The notes under the pieces: generated by a model | What the model was told of the DNA's origin: nothing | The model's database searches: none | What the model saw: only the letters and a program-made list of their open reading frames with translations | Position numbers and translations under genes: made by a program | Assembly: GCF_001411555.2 (NCBI RefSeq) | Contig: NC_049907.1 | Location: forward strand, 35,361,866-35,425,865 | Direction: 5' to 3' | DNA length: 64,000 nucleotides | Source of the DNA: Juglans regia | Lineage: Eukaryota > Streptophyta > Magnoliopsida > Fagales > Juglandaceae | In this document: piece by piece, positions 51,456 through 63,400 of the stretch | Numbering within the stretch: position 1 is the first letter of the stretch | Layout of the letters: every line of letters begins with the position of its first letter

Positions 51456-54400
51456 ATGGAAACTCCTCCGGTTCCACGATCTCCAGAACCTACGGTTTCG
51501 GAGCAAATGGAGGCGGTGCACCCCACGGTGGCCGAAGAAGACCCGTCCTCGGCTCTCTGGGACTTCGATGACCTCCTTGACTTCAACGTAGACGAGCACT
51601 TTTCCATCTCCCTGGACCACGATCACCACCACGACCAGCCGCCGTTCTCTCCTGAGGCTCTTGAACTTCCGCCGGAGGATCCAGATGATTCGACTAATAA
51701 TCGGATCCGAAAACGTGATCCGAGGCTGATATGCTCCAATTTCTTGGCGGGTCGGGTCCCCTGCGCGTGCCCGGAATTGGACGAACAGATGGAGATGGAA
51801 GAGAGCGCGCCCGGGAAGAAGCGGGTCCGGACGGCGCGGACGTCGACCCGGACCCCTCGGGCTGCGGCTAGGTGCCAGGTCCCCGGGTGCGAGGCCGATA
51901 TTAGCGAGCTCAAAGGGTATCACCGCAGGCATAGGGTTTGCCTGCAGTGCGCCCATGCGAGCTCGGTTGTGCTTGATGGAGATGCTAAGAGATATTGCCA
52001 GCAGTGCGGCAAGTAAGCTCGATTCTATTGGTTTTTGAGGTTTCAGATTCTCTAAGTCAATTTCTTTTTTCTTTTGAGATTATACTTTAGTTTGGCTAAG
52101 AAATTGTTTTGACGAAGTTAGATGCAAGGGTTATTTTGAATGCGACAAGGAATTTTTGGTAGTGAATATTACAACACACTAAGAGATTTCTCACTTTTGT
52201 AGATGCTAGATGGACAATTATTGTCTATATCTTGTGTATGAAAGGGATCGTGGATTTTGATGACAATTCATGCGTTTATGTAAACTTATGCATAGAGATA
52301 GGAGAGTCCAAAGTCGATTGCTTAGTTGCCTATTGAAGTTGTGATGGTGGTAAAGTGTTTTTAGTTGACAAGATTCGAATATGTTTTTATTTTTGATTGC
52401 CTTTCGAGGTTTTCTTCGTCTTCCTATTCCCGGTGCTTCTTGCAGGGAATAATCGTCAATCTTACTAGTTTCTTTCTTTCCGTTTGTTTTTTTTTTCCTT
52501 TATTCAAGTTAATATCTTTATATCGGGGCTTGGAGCTATTTCTTAGCAAGGTAAAGATGGAGCGTAGACTATGGGTTAGAAGCAAAGATCTTGGTTTTTC
52601 TCAGCAAAGGTGGCAATCTTTTCTGTATTTTTGAGAAGAGTAGGAATACGACGAAGTCTCTTTATCTTAGTAGAGGGATGGTGAACTGGATGGCTATGGT
52701 TGCGGAGGAGTGTTTGAGGTCTTCTGGCAACATGGGATCATATCAGACTAGAAGGGAGGGTGGTAGATTTTTCTTTTGGATAGATTTTTGGTGTCGGCTT
52801 CTTGGGAAGCTTATTTTCCTGATTTGTGTCAGAAGAGACTATCGAGGATTTGTTCTGATCATTATCCCATTATGTTGGATTGTGGGGGCATTATTGGAGG
52901 GCGTATGTACTCTAAATTTGAAAACACGTGGCTGGAGGATAAGGGCTGTTGTATCAAAACCACCCATTTATACACACCCAAACACAAGTAGAGACTCTAT
53001 ATAAGTGGTTCAGCAACTTGCCTACGTCCACTATAGCGAAAACAATATATTTCAAGGTATTTCTTCAAAATATACAAATTCTAACAAAACTATTTCTACA
53101 CTGCAAATGGCTTCTTCTTTGGATTTCCCACAAACTAGTTTCGTTTACAACTGATCTCCTTTTATAGGAGAAAGCTCAGGGGACAAACTAATCTACAGCC
53201 ACCGCCATTGACAATTGAGGCACTGTTGGGTGACAATTCTGATATTTTGGAGACACACTTAAATGCTTGAGGACAAGCTTAATTTATGGGGCAGCTATAT
53301 AAGACAAGGTAAAGATGTTTGGTAGGTCCCCAAACATCGGAGTGCACATAGTCAAGTATCCCCTGTGTACTATGAACTGCGGTTCCGAACTTAATCCGCG
53401 TCTGCTTCCCTAATACACAGTTTTCACAGAAAGACAATTTGCCAGTCTAGGCACCGTTGAGTAAACCTTGCTTTACAAGTGTTTGCAAAGCTTTTTCTCC
53501 GGCGTGTCCCATACGTATGTGCCAAAGCCTGGTGGTGTCATCATCCTCAATCACCAATGCCTCGTCAATCTCAACAGGAGATATATCCAATTCCTCGTCC
53601 TTAGAAGTAGAGTCCCCATTTGTAGGTTTCATCTGAGCATCTTTATCTAACACTGCTCTTCTGCGAGCAGCATTTCTTGTTTGAGGTCCTCTAGCCTCCT
53701 CTTGAGCAGGTTTTAAAACAGCTTTACCCTTCCCCTTTGATGAACTAGTGCTTTTCTCTTGTGTTGCATCCTTCTTTGACGCATCTCCTATATTAACAGA
53801 TTATCTGGATCTAGTAGAAGGACGACTAGCAGTGGAAGCAGGTGTAGAAGTAGATGGAGAAGAAGCACCAGCTCCTGTAGGAGTAGTTCCAGACTCAAAA
53901 TTCCCCACTGATGCCAAGGACTTCTGACCAAACTCTCCTCTCTGAACTCGGGGCCACAGTTCATAGTACACAGGGGATACTTGACTGTGTGCACTCCGAT
54001 GTTTGGGGACCTACCAAAAATGCAGCTTTGGGAGGTAAACATTGGTTTGTAACATTTGTTGATGATTATTCTCGTCGTGTATGGGTGTACACGATGAAGC
54101 ATAAAGATGAAGTGTTGAAGATCTTCCTTGATTGGAAGAAAATGATCGAGACTCAAACCAGGAGGAAGATCAAAAGGTTTAGATCTGATAATGGAGGTGA
54201 ATACACTCTAGATCCCTTCATGGAAGTATGCCGAAAAGAGGGAATTGTAAGACACTTCACTGTACGAGGAACACCGCAACAAAACGGTGTGGTAGAACGG
54301 ATGAATCGTACTTTACTAGAGAAAGTGCGGTGCATGTTACTGGATGCTGGATTCAGTAAACAATTTTGGGCTGAAGCTGTGACGTATGCTTGCCACCTCA

Positions 54401-57400
54401 TCAACCGATTACCCGCAGCTGCCAATGGCGGGAAGACACCCATTGAAATGTGGAAAGGTACACATGCTACTGATTATGACTCTTTACATATTTTTGGATG
54501 CCCAGCTTACTATCATACTAAAGAAAGTAAGCTTGATTCTAGAACTAAGAAAACAAAATTCTTAGGCTTTAGTACTGGTGTAAAAGGGTATAGACTCTGG
54601 TACATAGAGTCAAAGAAGGTAATAGTCAGTAGAGATGTTACATTCAATGAGTCTGAGATGCTCAAGTCACATAAGCATAAAGACTCCCATGAAGGCAGCC
54701 ATGATAGCGAAGCACCTTGTGAGTCACAGAAGGTGAAGTTTATTACGCCAAAAGAATCAAGAGTCGCTAATGGAGAGCATGGACAACTTGAAGTTGATAG
54801 CCCAGTCACTATATTTCCAAGCCAACCTGAATCGATTGCAACAAACAGGCCGAGAAGAGAGATACGTTTACCAGCACGTTTTGCAGACTTTGTGACGTAT
54901 GCACTGCCAGTTGAAGGAGATCAAATCCCAACCACTTACAAAGAAGCCATACAGTCTAGTGAACAGGCTGAATGGAAAGGTGCAATGAGCGAGGAGATGC
55001 AGTCTCTTCATAAGAACCAGACATGGGAGCTTGTGCCGCTTCCAAATGGAAAGAAGTCAATTGGTTGTAAGTGGGTTTTTAATCAGAAAGATGATCAAGC
55101 TGCTAAAAGTGGAGTGCGATTCAAAGCTAGATTGGTAGCCAAGGGCTACGCTCAGATAGGGGGAATTGACTATAGTGAAGTATTCTCTCCTGTTGTAAAA
55201 CACTCATCTATTCGGATATTGCTAGCTTTGGTTGCACAATATGATCTTGAGTTAGCCCAGCTTGACGTGAAGACAGCTTTCTTACATGGTGATCTGGAGG
55301 AGGAGATTTATACGTCCCAACCAGAAGGTTTTAAAGAAGCTGGTAAAAAAAAAAAAGGGTTTGCAAACTGATGAAATCTCTCTATTGGTTGAAGCAGTCA
55401 CCTCGGCAGCGGTACAAACGCTTCGACCACTTCATGATTGACTTGAAATACACTCGTTGCCAATACGATCACTGTGTGTATTTCAAACAACTTGCAAATG
55501 GATCTTTCATATATTTGCTTTTATATGTAGATGACATGTTGATTGCATGTAAAAGCAAGGAGGAGATAGATAAATTGAAAGCTCGACTGAGTCAAGAGTT
55601 TGAAATGAAAGATCTAGGAGAAGCACGAAAAATATTGGGGATGGAGATTAACAGAGATAGGGTGAAAAACACAATTCACCTCACTCAGAACTAGTATCTG
55701 GAGAGAGTTCTACAAAGTTTCAACATGAACTCGAAGACGAAGCCTGTTAGTACTCTAATGGCTCCATATTTCAAGTTCAGTGCATTGCATTCTCCTAAAA
55801 GTGATGAAGAGCGGGACCATATGAAAAACGTCCCGTATGCAAGTGTTGTGGGAAGCTTAATGTATGCCATGGTGTGCACACGACCTGATATCTCCCAAGC
55901 TGTCAGCTTAGTTAGCCGATATATGCATAATCCTGAAAAGACACATTGACATGCGGCTAAATGGATTCTACGGTACATTCTAGGGACCGTAGATCTTGGA
56001 TTGAAGTTTGAGAAAAGTGAAGATAGTCTAGTAACTGGATATGTTGACTCAGAATATGCAGGTGATCTTGACAAACGACGATCGACAACTGGATATGTGT
56101 TCACTATGGCTGGAGGATCAGTTAGTTGGCGATCTATTTTGCAGTCTACAATTGCACTATCCTCAACAGAGGCTGAATACATGGCTGTAACAGAAGTCGT
56201 GAAAGAAGCCATTTGGTTACAGGGACTGGTAACAGATTTGGGCTTTAAACAGTAAGAGGTTACCGTTTACTGTGACAGTCAGAGTGCAATTCATCTGGCC
56301 AAGAACCAAGTGTATCATTCTCGAACAAAGCATATAGATGTCCGCTTTCACTTCATATGTGAGATATTAGATGAAGGAGACATTCTACTTCAGAAGATTG
56401 GCACTGAAGACAATCCAACAGATATGTTAACGAAAGTCGTCACAGAGATCAAATTCCAACACTGTTTGGAATTAATCAATATCTCACACTGCTGAGCACC
56501 TTCAGGTGCATTGGTGCCTTAGGGCGCATTTGATAGCGGAAATCTCTCATGGCAGATATAATGAGTATTTCAACAAGGGAGTGAAATCATTTGAAGGAAG
56601 TATCAGTTTGCAGCAGCTTAAATATGACACACATGGGTGGAGGGGGTGATTGTTAAATATCAACCCAAAGTGTGAATATGAATGTGAAATTGTCTTGTAT
56701 AGCTGCCCCATAAATTAAGCTTGTCCTCAAGCATTTAAGTGTGTTTCCAAAATATCAGAATTGTCTCCCAACAGTGCCTCAATTGTCAATGGTGGTGGCT
56801 GTAGATTAGTTTGTCCCCTGAGCTTTCTCCTGTAAAAGGAGATCAGTTGTAAACGAAACTAGTGTGTGAGAAATCCAAAGAAGAATCCATTTGCAGTGTA
56901 GAGATAGTTTTGTTAGAGTTTGTATATTTTGAAGAAATACCTTGAAATATATTGTTTTCACTACAGTGGACGTAGGCAAGTTGCTGAACCACTTATATAG
57001 AGTCTCTACTTGTGTTTGGGTGTGTATAAATGGGTGGTTTTGATACAACAAGGGCTTCGTGGATAGGGCGAGGATTTGGTGGTCTTCATACCGTTTTTCT
57101 GGTACTCTGAGTTTTGTTTTGGCTGGAAAACTCAAAACTTTAAAACAACACTTGAAGAAATGGAATGTGGAGGTTTTTGGGAATGTGGAAAATCAGAGGA
57201 AGTGTCTTTTGGAACAGCTGCAGTTTTTGGAGGATAGGGAGTTGTTGGGGGAAATGTTTAAGAAATGGAGAGAAAAAAAATGGGTGGTTGCCGATTTAGA
57301 GAAAATCACTCTCATGGAGGAAATTTCTGGGAGGCAAAAATCTTGGGCTTTTTGGTTGAAGGCAACAAGTGTACCAAGTTTTTTTCACCAAATGGTGAAT

Positions 57401-60400
57401 TCTCGTCAAAGAAATAATACTATTGAGGTTCTTCATGATGGCGACATCATTCTTTCAGATCATTTGGCTATTAAGGAACATATTATGAATTTTTATGAGA
57501 AGCTTTTTCGGGAAGAATACTCTTGGGGACTTAAATTAGATGGCCTGGTTTTTGACTCCATTGATCAGTTGAGTGCGGAGTGGTTGGAGAGAGCTTTTGA
57601 AGAAGAAAAAGTACTTGATGTGGTTAAATGAATGACAAGGGATAAAGCTATGGGCCCGGATAGTTTTTCTATCGCTTCTTTTCAAGCTTGTTGGGATATT
57701 GTGTGAGAATATGTTATGAAGGGTTTTCTTGAATTTCATTCATTTATGAAATTTGAGAAAAGTTTTAATGCTATATTTATTGCACTTATTCCTAAAAAGG
57801 TGGAGTTGTGGAAATGAAGGATTTTCAGCCTATTAGTTTGGTCAATGGGGTGTACAAGATCATTTCCAAGGTGTTAGCTAACCGCATGAGTGTGGTGATG
57901 GAAAAGATTATCTTGAAATCTCATTTGCATTTATAAGGGGAAGACAAATTCTTGATTCGGTTCTAATTGCTAATGAATGCTTGGAAAGTAGAATTAGATT
58001 AGGTGAGTTGGTATAGTTAAATTGGACATGGAAAATGCATATGATTATGTTAACTGAGAGTTTCTCTTATACTTAATTGGGAGATATGGTTTTGGAGAGA
58101 GCTGGTGTTTGTGAATCAAACATTGTATTTCGACGGTTAGATTCTTTATTTTGGTGAATGGCACCCTAGTTGGTTTCTTTAATAGTTACCGTGGCTTGAG
58201 ACAAGGGGATCCTTTATCTCCTTTTCTTTTTGTTCTAGTTATGGATGCTTTGAGTAGAATGATTGAAGCGGCAATGGATGAGAGATTCTTGATGAGATTT
58301 TTGGTGGGAGATGAGTCTTGGGGCAGCATAAAAGTCTCACACCTTTTTGCAAACGACACTTAAGTTTTAGTGAGACCAATAAGGGTATAAAATTTTTCCA
58401 TCGGACCGAGAAAACTGACCGGACCGATTAAGAGACCAGTTTGTCTCGATCCAAGAAAGTAGAGAAATTGAATTTTCAGTCTGGTCTCGTGTTTTGTTCA
58501 CCTAACCGGGCCGATTTTAATATATAAGTTTTTAAATAATTTTTTATATGATATTTATAATTTTTTTTAGGTAGTTATATAAATTAAAAGCAAGTAATTA
58601 TGTAATTTCTTCTAACTAATTATAAATAATTATTCAATTCTCTTCGAACCTAATTATTTATGCTTGGATTATATAATGGTTAAGAATTTTAAGACAAAGT
58701 ATTAACTATTAATTATTGATAGTACACATACTATTAGCATTATTTATTTATTATACTTAATTAAAATACTTAATTGGTTAAGTATAGACTTAGTTAGACA
58801 ACTTAGATTATATCGTTCACTTGATTTTTTTGTCATTTTATATAATTTTTTGTAAAAAACTTCAAAAAAAAAGAGAAAACAATGGCCTGGACCAAAATAC
58901 CCCGATAAGACCAACCGGACCAAGCCAAAGCGGTCCGGTCTGGTCCCAATTTTTGGTGGACTGAAAAAATCGGTCCGGTCTGAAATTATCCTCCAAGACC
59001 GACTGGACTGGACCGATTACACCTTTAGAGACCAATCAGGATCATCTTCATTCTTTGAGAGCTCTTTTTTGCTATATTTTGAAGCTATTTCTGGTCTTAG
59101 AATTAACTTATTATCTAAGTCTGAAATTGTTTCAGTGGGCTTTGTTCTGAATATTTTGGATTTGACTGATATCTTGGGATGTAAGGTATCTTCTTTACCT
59201 ATGAGATGTCTTCATTGTCTTGGTCTTTCTTTGGGCACTCCTCACAAATCTTTGGTGATATGGGGTGGTGTGATTGAGAAGATTGAGAGTAGGTTAGTTG
59301 GTTGGAAAAAGCTATATTTGTCTGAATGGGGAAGAATTACTTGGATAAGGAGTACGTTGTCTAATCTTCCTATGTATTTCCTTTTTCTTTTCCCTTTGCT
59401 TGCAGGGGTCAGGGGTTGCAAATAGAATTGAGAGGATCTTTTGGAATTTTTTTGGGGGAGGAAAGAAAGTTTCACTTAGTTAGTTGGAATAAAGTTTGTT
59501 CACCGGTTTCTTGTGAAGGATTGGGGATGCGAAATTTGAGGCTCTTTAACAAAGCTCTTCTTGGAAAATGGCTTTGAAGGTATCATCTTGAGAGGGATGC
59601 GTTATGGAGAAATATTGTTGATGTTAAATATGGTAGGATGTGGGGGAGATTTGTGTTCTAATGAAGTAAGAGGAGCGTATGGGGTGGATTTGTGGAAGTC
59701 TATTCAGATGGGTTGGGGGCAATTTGTCAATCATTTTAAATATAAGGTGGGGGATGAGAGAAGGATTAATTTTTAGCATGATATTTGGTGTGGGGATTCA
59801 GCTCTAAAGAATGTTTATCCCTCCCTTTTTAGGATTGCTAGAGATGAAGATGTTGCAGTGGCTGATTCCTTTACTTTTTTAAATAATAATCTTCAGCGGA
59901 ATGTCAATTTTATTAGAGATGTGCATGATTGGGAAGTGAATGTAGTCTCTATTTTTTTGGAAGATTATATGATATGAAGATTGTTCAAGGAAGGAAGGAT
60001 AGTCTGCTGTGGATTCATGCTGGAAATTCCAGATTTTTGGTTAGCTCCTTTTATTAGGCGTTAATCTGTCATTGTGTCAATAAATACCCCTGGAAATGCA
60101 TTTGGAGATCTAAGGTGCCAAGTAAGGTGGCATTTTTCTATTGAGTTTTGCTATTCATCATCCCCACACACCACACTTATTTTTAATTATTTTTAATTTA
60201 TTTAAATTTTTTTGGTTTTATTCTTCTTAAACTAATTGAATTCTTCTACTCATCATCCATATACCACATATTTGGCAAGAGAAAAAAATAAAAAAAAGTG
60301 TGGTGTGTGGGGATGATGAATAAAATTTTTCTTTTCTGTTGGTTGGTGTCTCTTGGAAAAATTTTGACCATGGATAATTTGAGAAAGCTGGATTATTTGT

Positions 60401-63400
60401 CGTGGATTGATGCTTCTTGTGTAAGAAAGATGGTGAATCTGTTGACCATCTATTTCTTCATTGTGAGGCGGCTAAGACTTTGTGGGATGAGATTTTTGGT
60501 AGGACGGGTATTGCTTGGGTGGTGCCTAAGCAAGTGGTGGATCTTTTTGCATATTGGCAAGGTTTTAAGGGGAGACATCGTATTGTTGCCATATGGAAGA
60601 TGATTTCTTTGTGTTTGATGTGGTGCTTATGGTTGGAAAGGAATGAGTGGTGCTTTGAGGATAGAGAATGCTTGATGGGAGAACTTGGGGAGCTTTTCTT
60701 TAGTACTTTGTGTTTTTGGGCTAAGGCTCTTGTATTGAATTGAGATAATCTTCATGATTTGCTTTTAGCCTTTTCTAGTTTCTAGCTTGTATTTAGGTGT
60801 TTTCTCTTGTATACTTCCCGTGTACTTGGGCTATGCCTATTTAGTTAGTAATAAAATTCTCTTATTACTTGTAAAGAAAAAAAAGAAAATGATTTAGGGT
60901 GAAAGTTTCCAATTGATCAGCATCGTCCTTGCTAATTTTACTTGCTACTCATGTGAAATTGTTGGCAGGTTTCACATCTTATCAGATTTTGACGAAGGTA
61001 AACGCAGTTGTCGAAGAAAATTAGAGCGCCACAACAATAGACGGCGAAGGAAGCCTGGTGATTCTAAAGTTGCAATGGAAAATGAACCTCAAGGGCTCAT
61101 GCAGACTGAAGATGTCCCTTGTGATGGTGAGGCAGAAAAAAGAACAGTAAATTTCAATCAATACAACTAGCTCTATACATCCATGTGATGGAGCATTTAT
61201 ATTTATTTGAAGTGATTGCTAGAAAGTTGCAGTTCTTATATGATAAAATGGTATCATATAGTTGTCTATGATGTAGATGGTCTATACTGGAGCAGCCCAA
61301 TAGCTGAAACGGAAGCAGCCTTGGAGTCTGAAGATGGACAAGTAACCACTCTTGGCTCGGCTCTTGATTCCCAGAACATCCCTACCGATACCGTTGCATC
61401 TTTTGCGGCTTCCGGCGAAACCCAAATGCAAGGGGGGAAAGATAATACCAAATGTTCTCCATCTCCATTGTACTATGACAATAAGACGCCTTACTCATCT
61501 CTGGTGGGTCTCTGCTGACTGCTATGGCGGCTACATTGCCATCTTTCTTTGGTTCACAGGAGGGGCTATCCTGGGGATATACTGACTCCTTATATAATTG
61601 TAGTGTCCAACAGGTCGGATCTCGTTTAAGCTTTATGATTGGAATCCAGCAGAATTCCCCAGAAGACTGCGGCACCAAGTATTTAAAGCATTATCGCTGC
61701 AGTTTAGTATTTCAAAAGAGACCAGATCTCTTTGCTCTCATAGAATTGAAGAACTGATTTAACATGTGTTAAAATGTTTTTTCAGATATTCCAATGGCTG
61801 TCCAATATGCCTGTCGAGTTGGAGGGTTATATTCGCCCTGGATGTACGATATTAACTTTGTTTGTTGCAATGCCAAAATTTATGTGGGTGAAGGTATTAT
61901 CTTTATTGGATCCTTTCTTAATGAATGTTTTACCGTTATGATGAACTAGCACAATTGATTAGTCACATTTATGTCATAGATCCATGTATTTATGTAAATA
62001 TAAAAGTCCTGGTCTGATGCATTTTTCACTGTCTGTCTTATTAATTACTCATTTATTAATGAATCGTGAGGCCGTGGAGAACTGTCTTAATTGTTGATAA
62101 TAAACATACCATGATGCCATGCTCATATGCACACACAATATTTGCACCCAAAACAGAAAAAAGTTAATTTCAAGTTTGAAGCTCTAGTCCATATGTAAAA
62201 GTTCACATCTGACACAAGTTTACTGTATTGGATACCCTTTTCAATTATTGCTACATATATTTCTTTTTATCACTTCAAATGTTAAAAATAAATGCACTGG
62301 AAATTTTGTCAATACATCAAATATGAGGTGGTGGTTTTAATAAAGATAAAGTTCTTGCATGATGCATCTTGCTAAGGATAAGGATGCATAGGTGGTAGAC
62401 AACTCACAGGTCTCAAATCTTCCTTCTCATTGGAAGTGGTGTTTTTCTGAGTGGCACAAGAATTGAAGGTGCACCTCTTTACGTCTATGCTCGGTTGTAT
62501 TCTCTTAGGGGAAGATTAGAGTGAAAGACGGGATGCACCAAGGCATACCAAGGAGAGGAGTGTTTGAACTTTGAGGATGTAATTTTATAATGCCCTAGTC
62601 CCCCATGATGACATTACTTTTCCATGGAAGACCATTGGAGTAACAAAACTCCCTTGAAAGCAGCTTTGTTTGCTTGCACAGCAACACCAGGGAAGATCCT
62701 TACTTTGGACAACCTGAGAAAGAGATGTTATGATGGTACAAGTACATGTGCAAGAGGTATGGGAAATTTTTGGATCATGAAATTTGTGGATCATCTCTTA
62801 CTCTACCATGAGGCTTCCACACTATGGTAAGCTGTTATTAATCTCTTTGGATTGAGTTGGGTGATGACTAGATGAGGGCTAAATATGTTAGCATGTTGGA
62901 AGGGGCAGTTTCATATCCGTTTCGCTATGATCACGATTGTTTGATGTGGTGCATATGGAGGGAAAGAAATGACTGAATTTCAAAGACACCTCAAGGACTA
63001 CCAAAGACCTTAAGGCTTTCTTTTTCAATGCACTTTTGCATTGATGACAGCGTACCTATGTGTTTCTACTTTTAGTTCCCTGGAATCTCTTAGTCTCTTC
63101 TCTCTCACTAGTTGTATTTGATGTATACCCCATGTACTTTGATTATGCCTTCCCCTTCATCAATAAGATTTATATATCAACAAATAAATAAATGTCATTT
63201 TTTTTATGTATTAAGTACATATTATTGAGTTTTATATGACCAATAAAAGTGTCATTCAATATATTTGAAGTATAATAACAAAATAGGTGTTGTTAGGCTG
63301 TCACAAATAATATCTACTTGTCTTTACAATGTAATGTTTTTTTCCCTTTATTTCCTAATTATCAGCAGAATTTATAAAATTGACTTCACGTTTCTTTAAT

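Larger units (their letters stand above)
52947..57050 (+). mobile_element. Ty1/copia element with inverted LTRs, 4104 bp
   Basis: Flanked by a perfect 5-bp target duplication AGGGC (52942-52946 and 57051-57055); removing it restores the LINE frame. Both outer ends are the SAME LTR end: the left begins TGTTGTATCAAAACC and the right ends GGTTTTGATACAACA. Order: inverted partial LTR (52947-53307); inverted integrase/pre-integrase fragment (53318-53540, minus); inverted UPL3 fragment (53541-53959, minus); plus-strand integrase, reverse transcriptase and RNase H (53958-56495); purine tract GTGGAGGGGGTGAT; right LTR (56651-57050). No gag capsid region is present. The outer TG...CA ends and clean target duplication say this rearranged molecule was integrated as such. 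Confidence 0.88.
52560..60890 (+). mobile_element. LINE (L1-type) in SPL7 intron 1, dead and interrupted
   Basis: Same sense as SPL7. Pieces in order: an ORF1-like fragment (52565-52770, [15 protein letters not shown]), then the endonuclease end (52776-52941, [25 protein letters not shown]). The frame is cut by the copia insertion and resumes at 57056 ([13 protein letters not shown]) through 57631. Reverse transcriptase follows (58151-58371, [19 protein letters not shown]), cut by a hAT element and resuming at 59036. Next come the Zn-finger tail (60417-60743, [20 protein letters not shown]) and a poly-A-like end near 60876. The catalytic FADD is FAND here, and many stops are present. ORF1 is joined almost directly to the end of the endonuclease, so an internal deletion preceded or accompanied insertion. 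Confidence 0.85.

Noticed and set aside
51414..51956. 180-codon open frame antisense to SPL7 exon 1
   Set aside because: A shadow of the GC-rich SPL7 coding exon; the sense frame carries the SBP zinc-finger motifs.
53788..54156. 122-codon minus-strand frame across the copia centre
   Set aside because: It crosses the head-to-head junction in a frame different from both UPL3 and integrase; not a gene.
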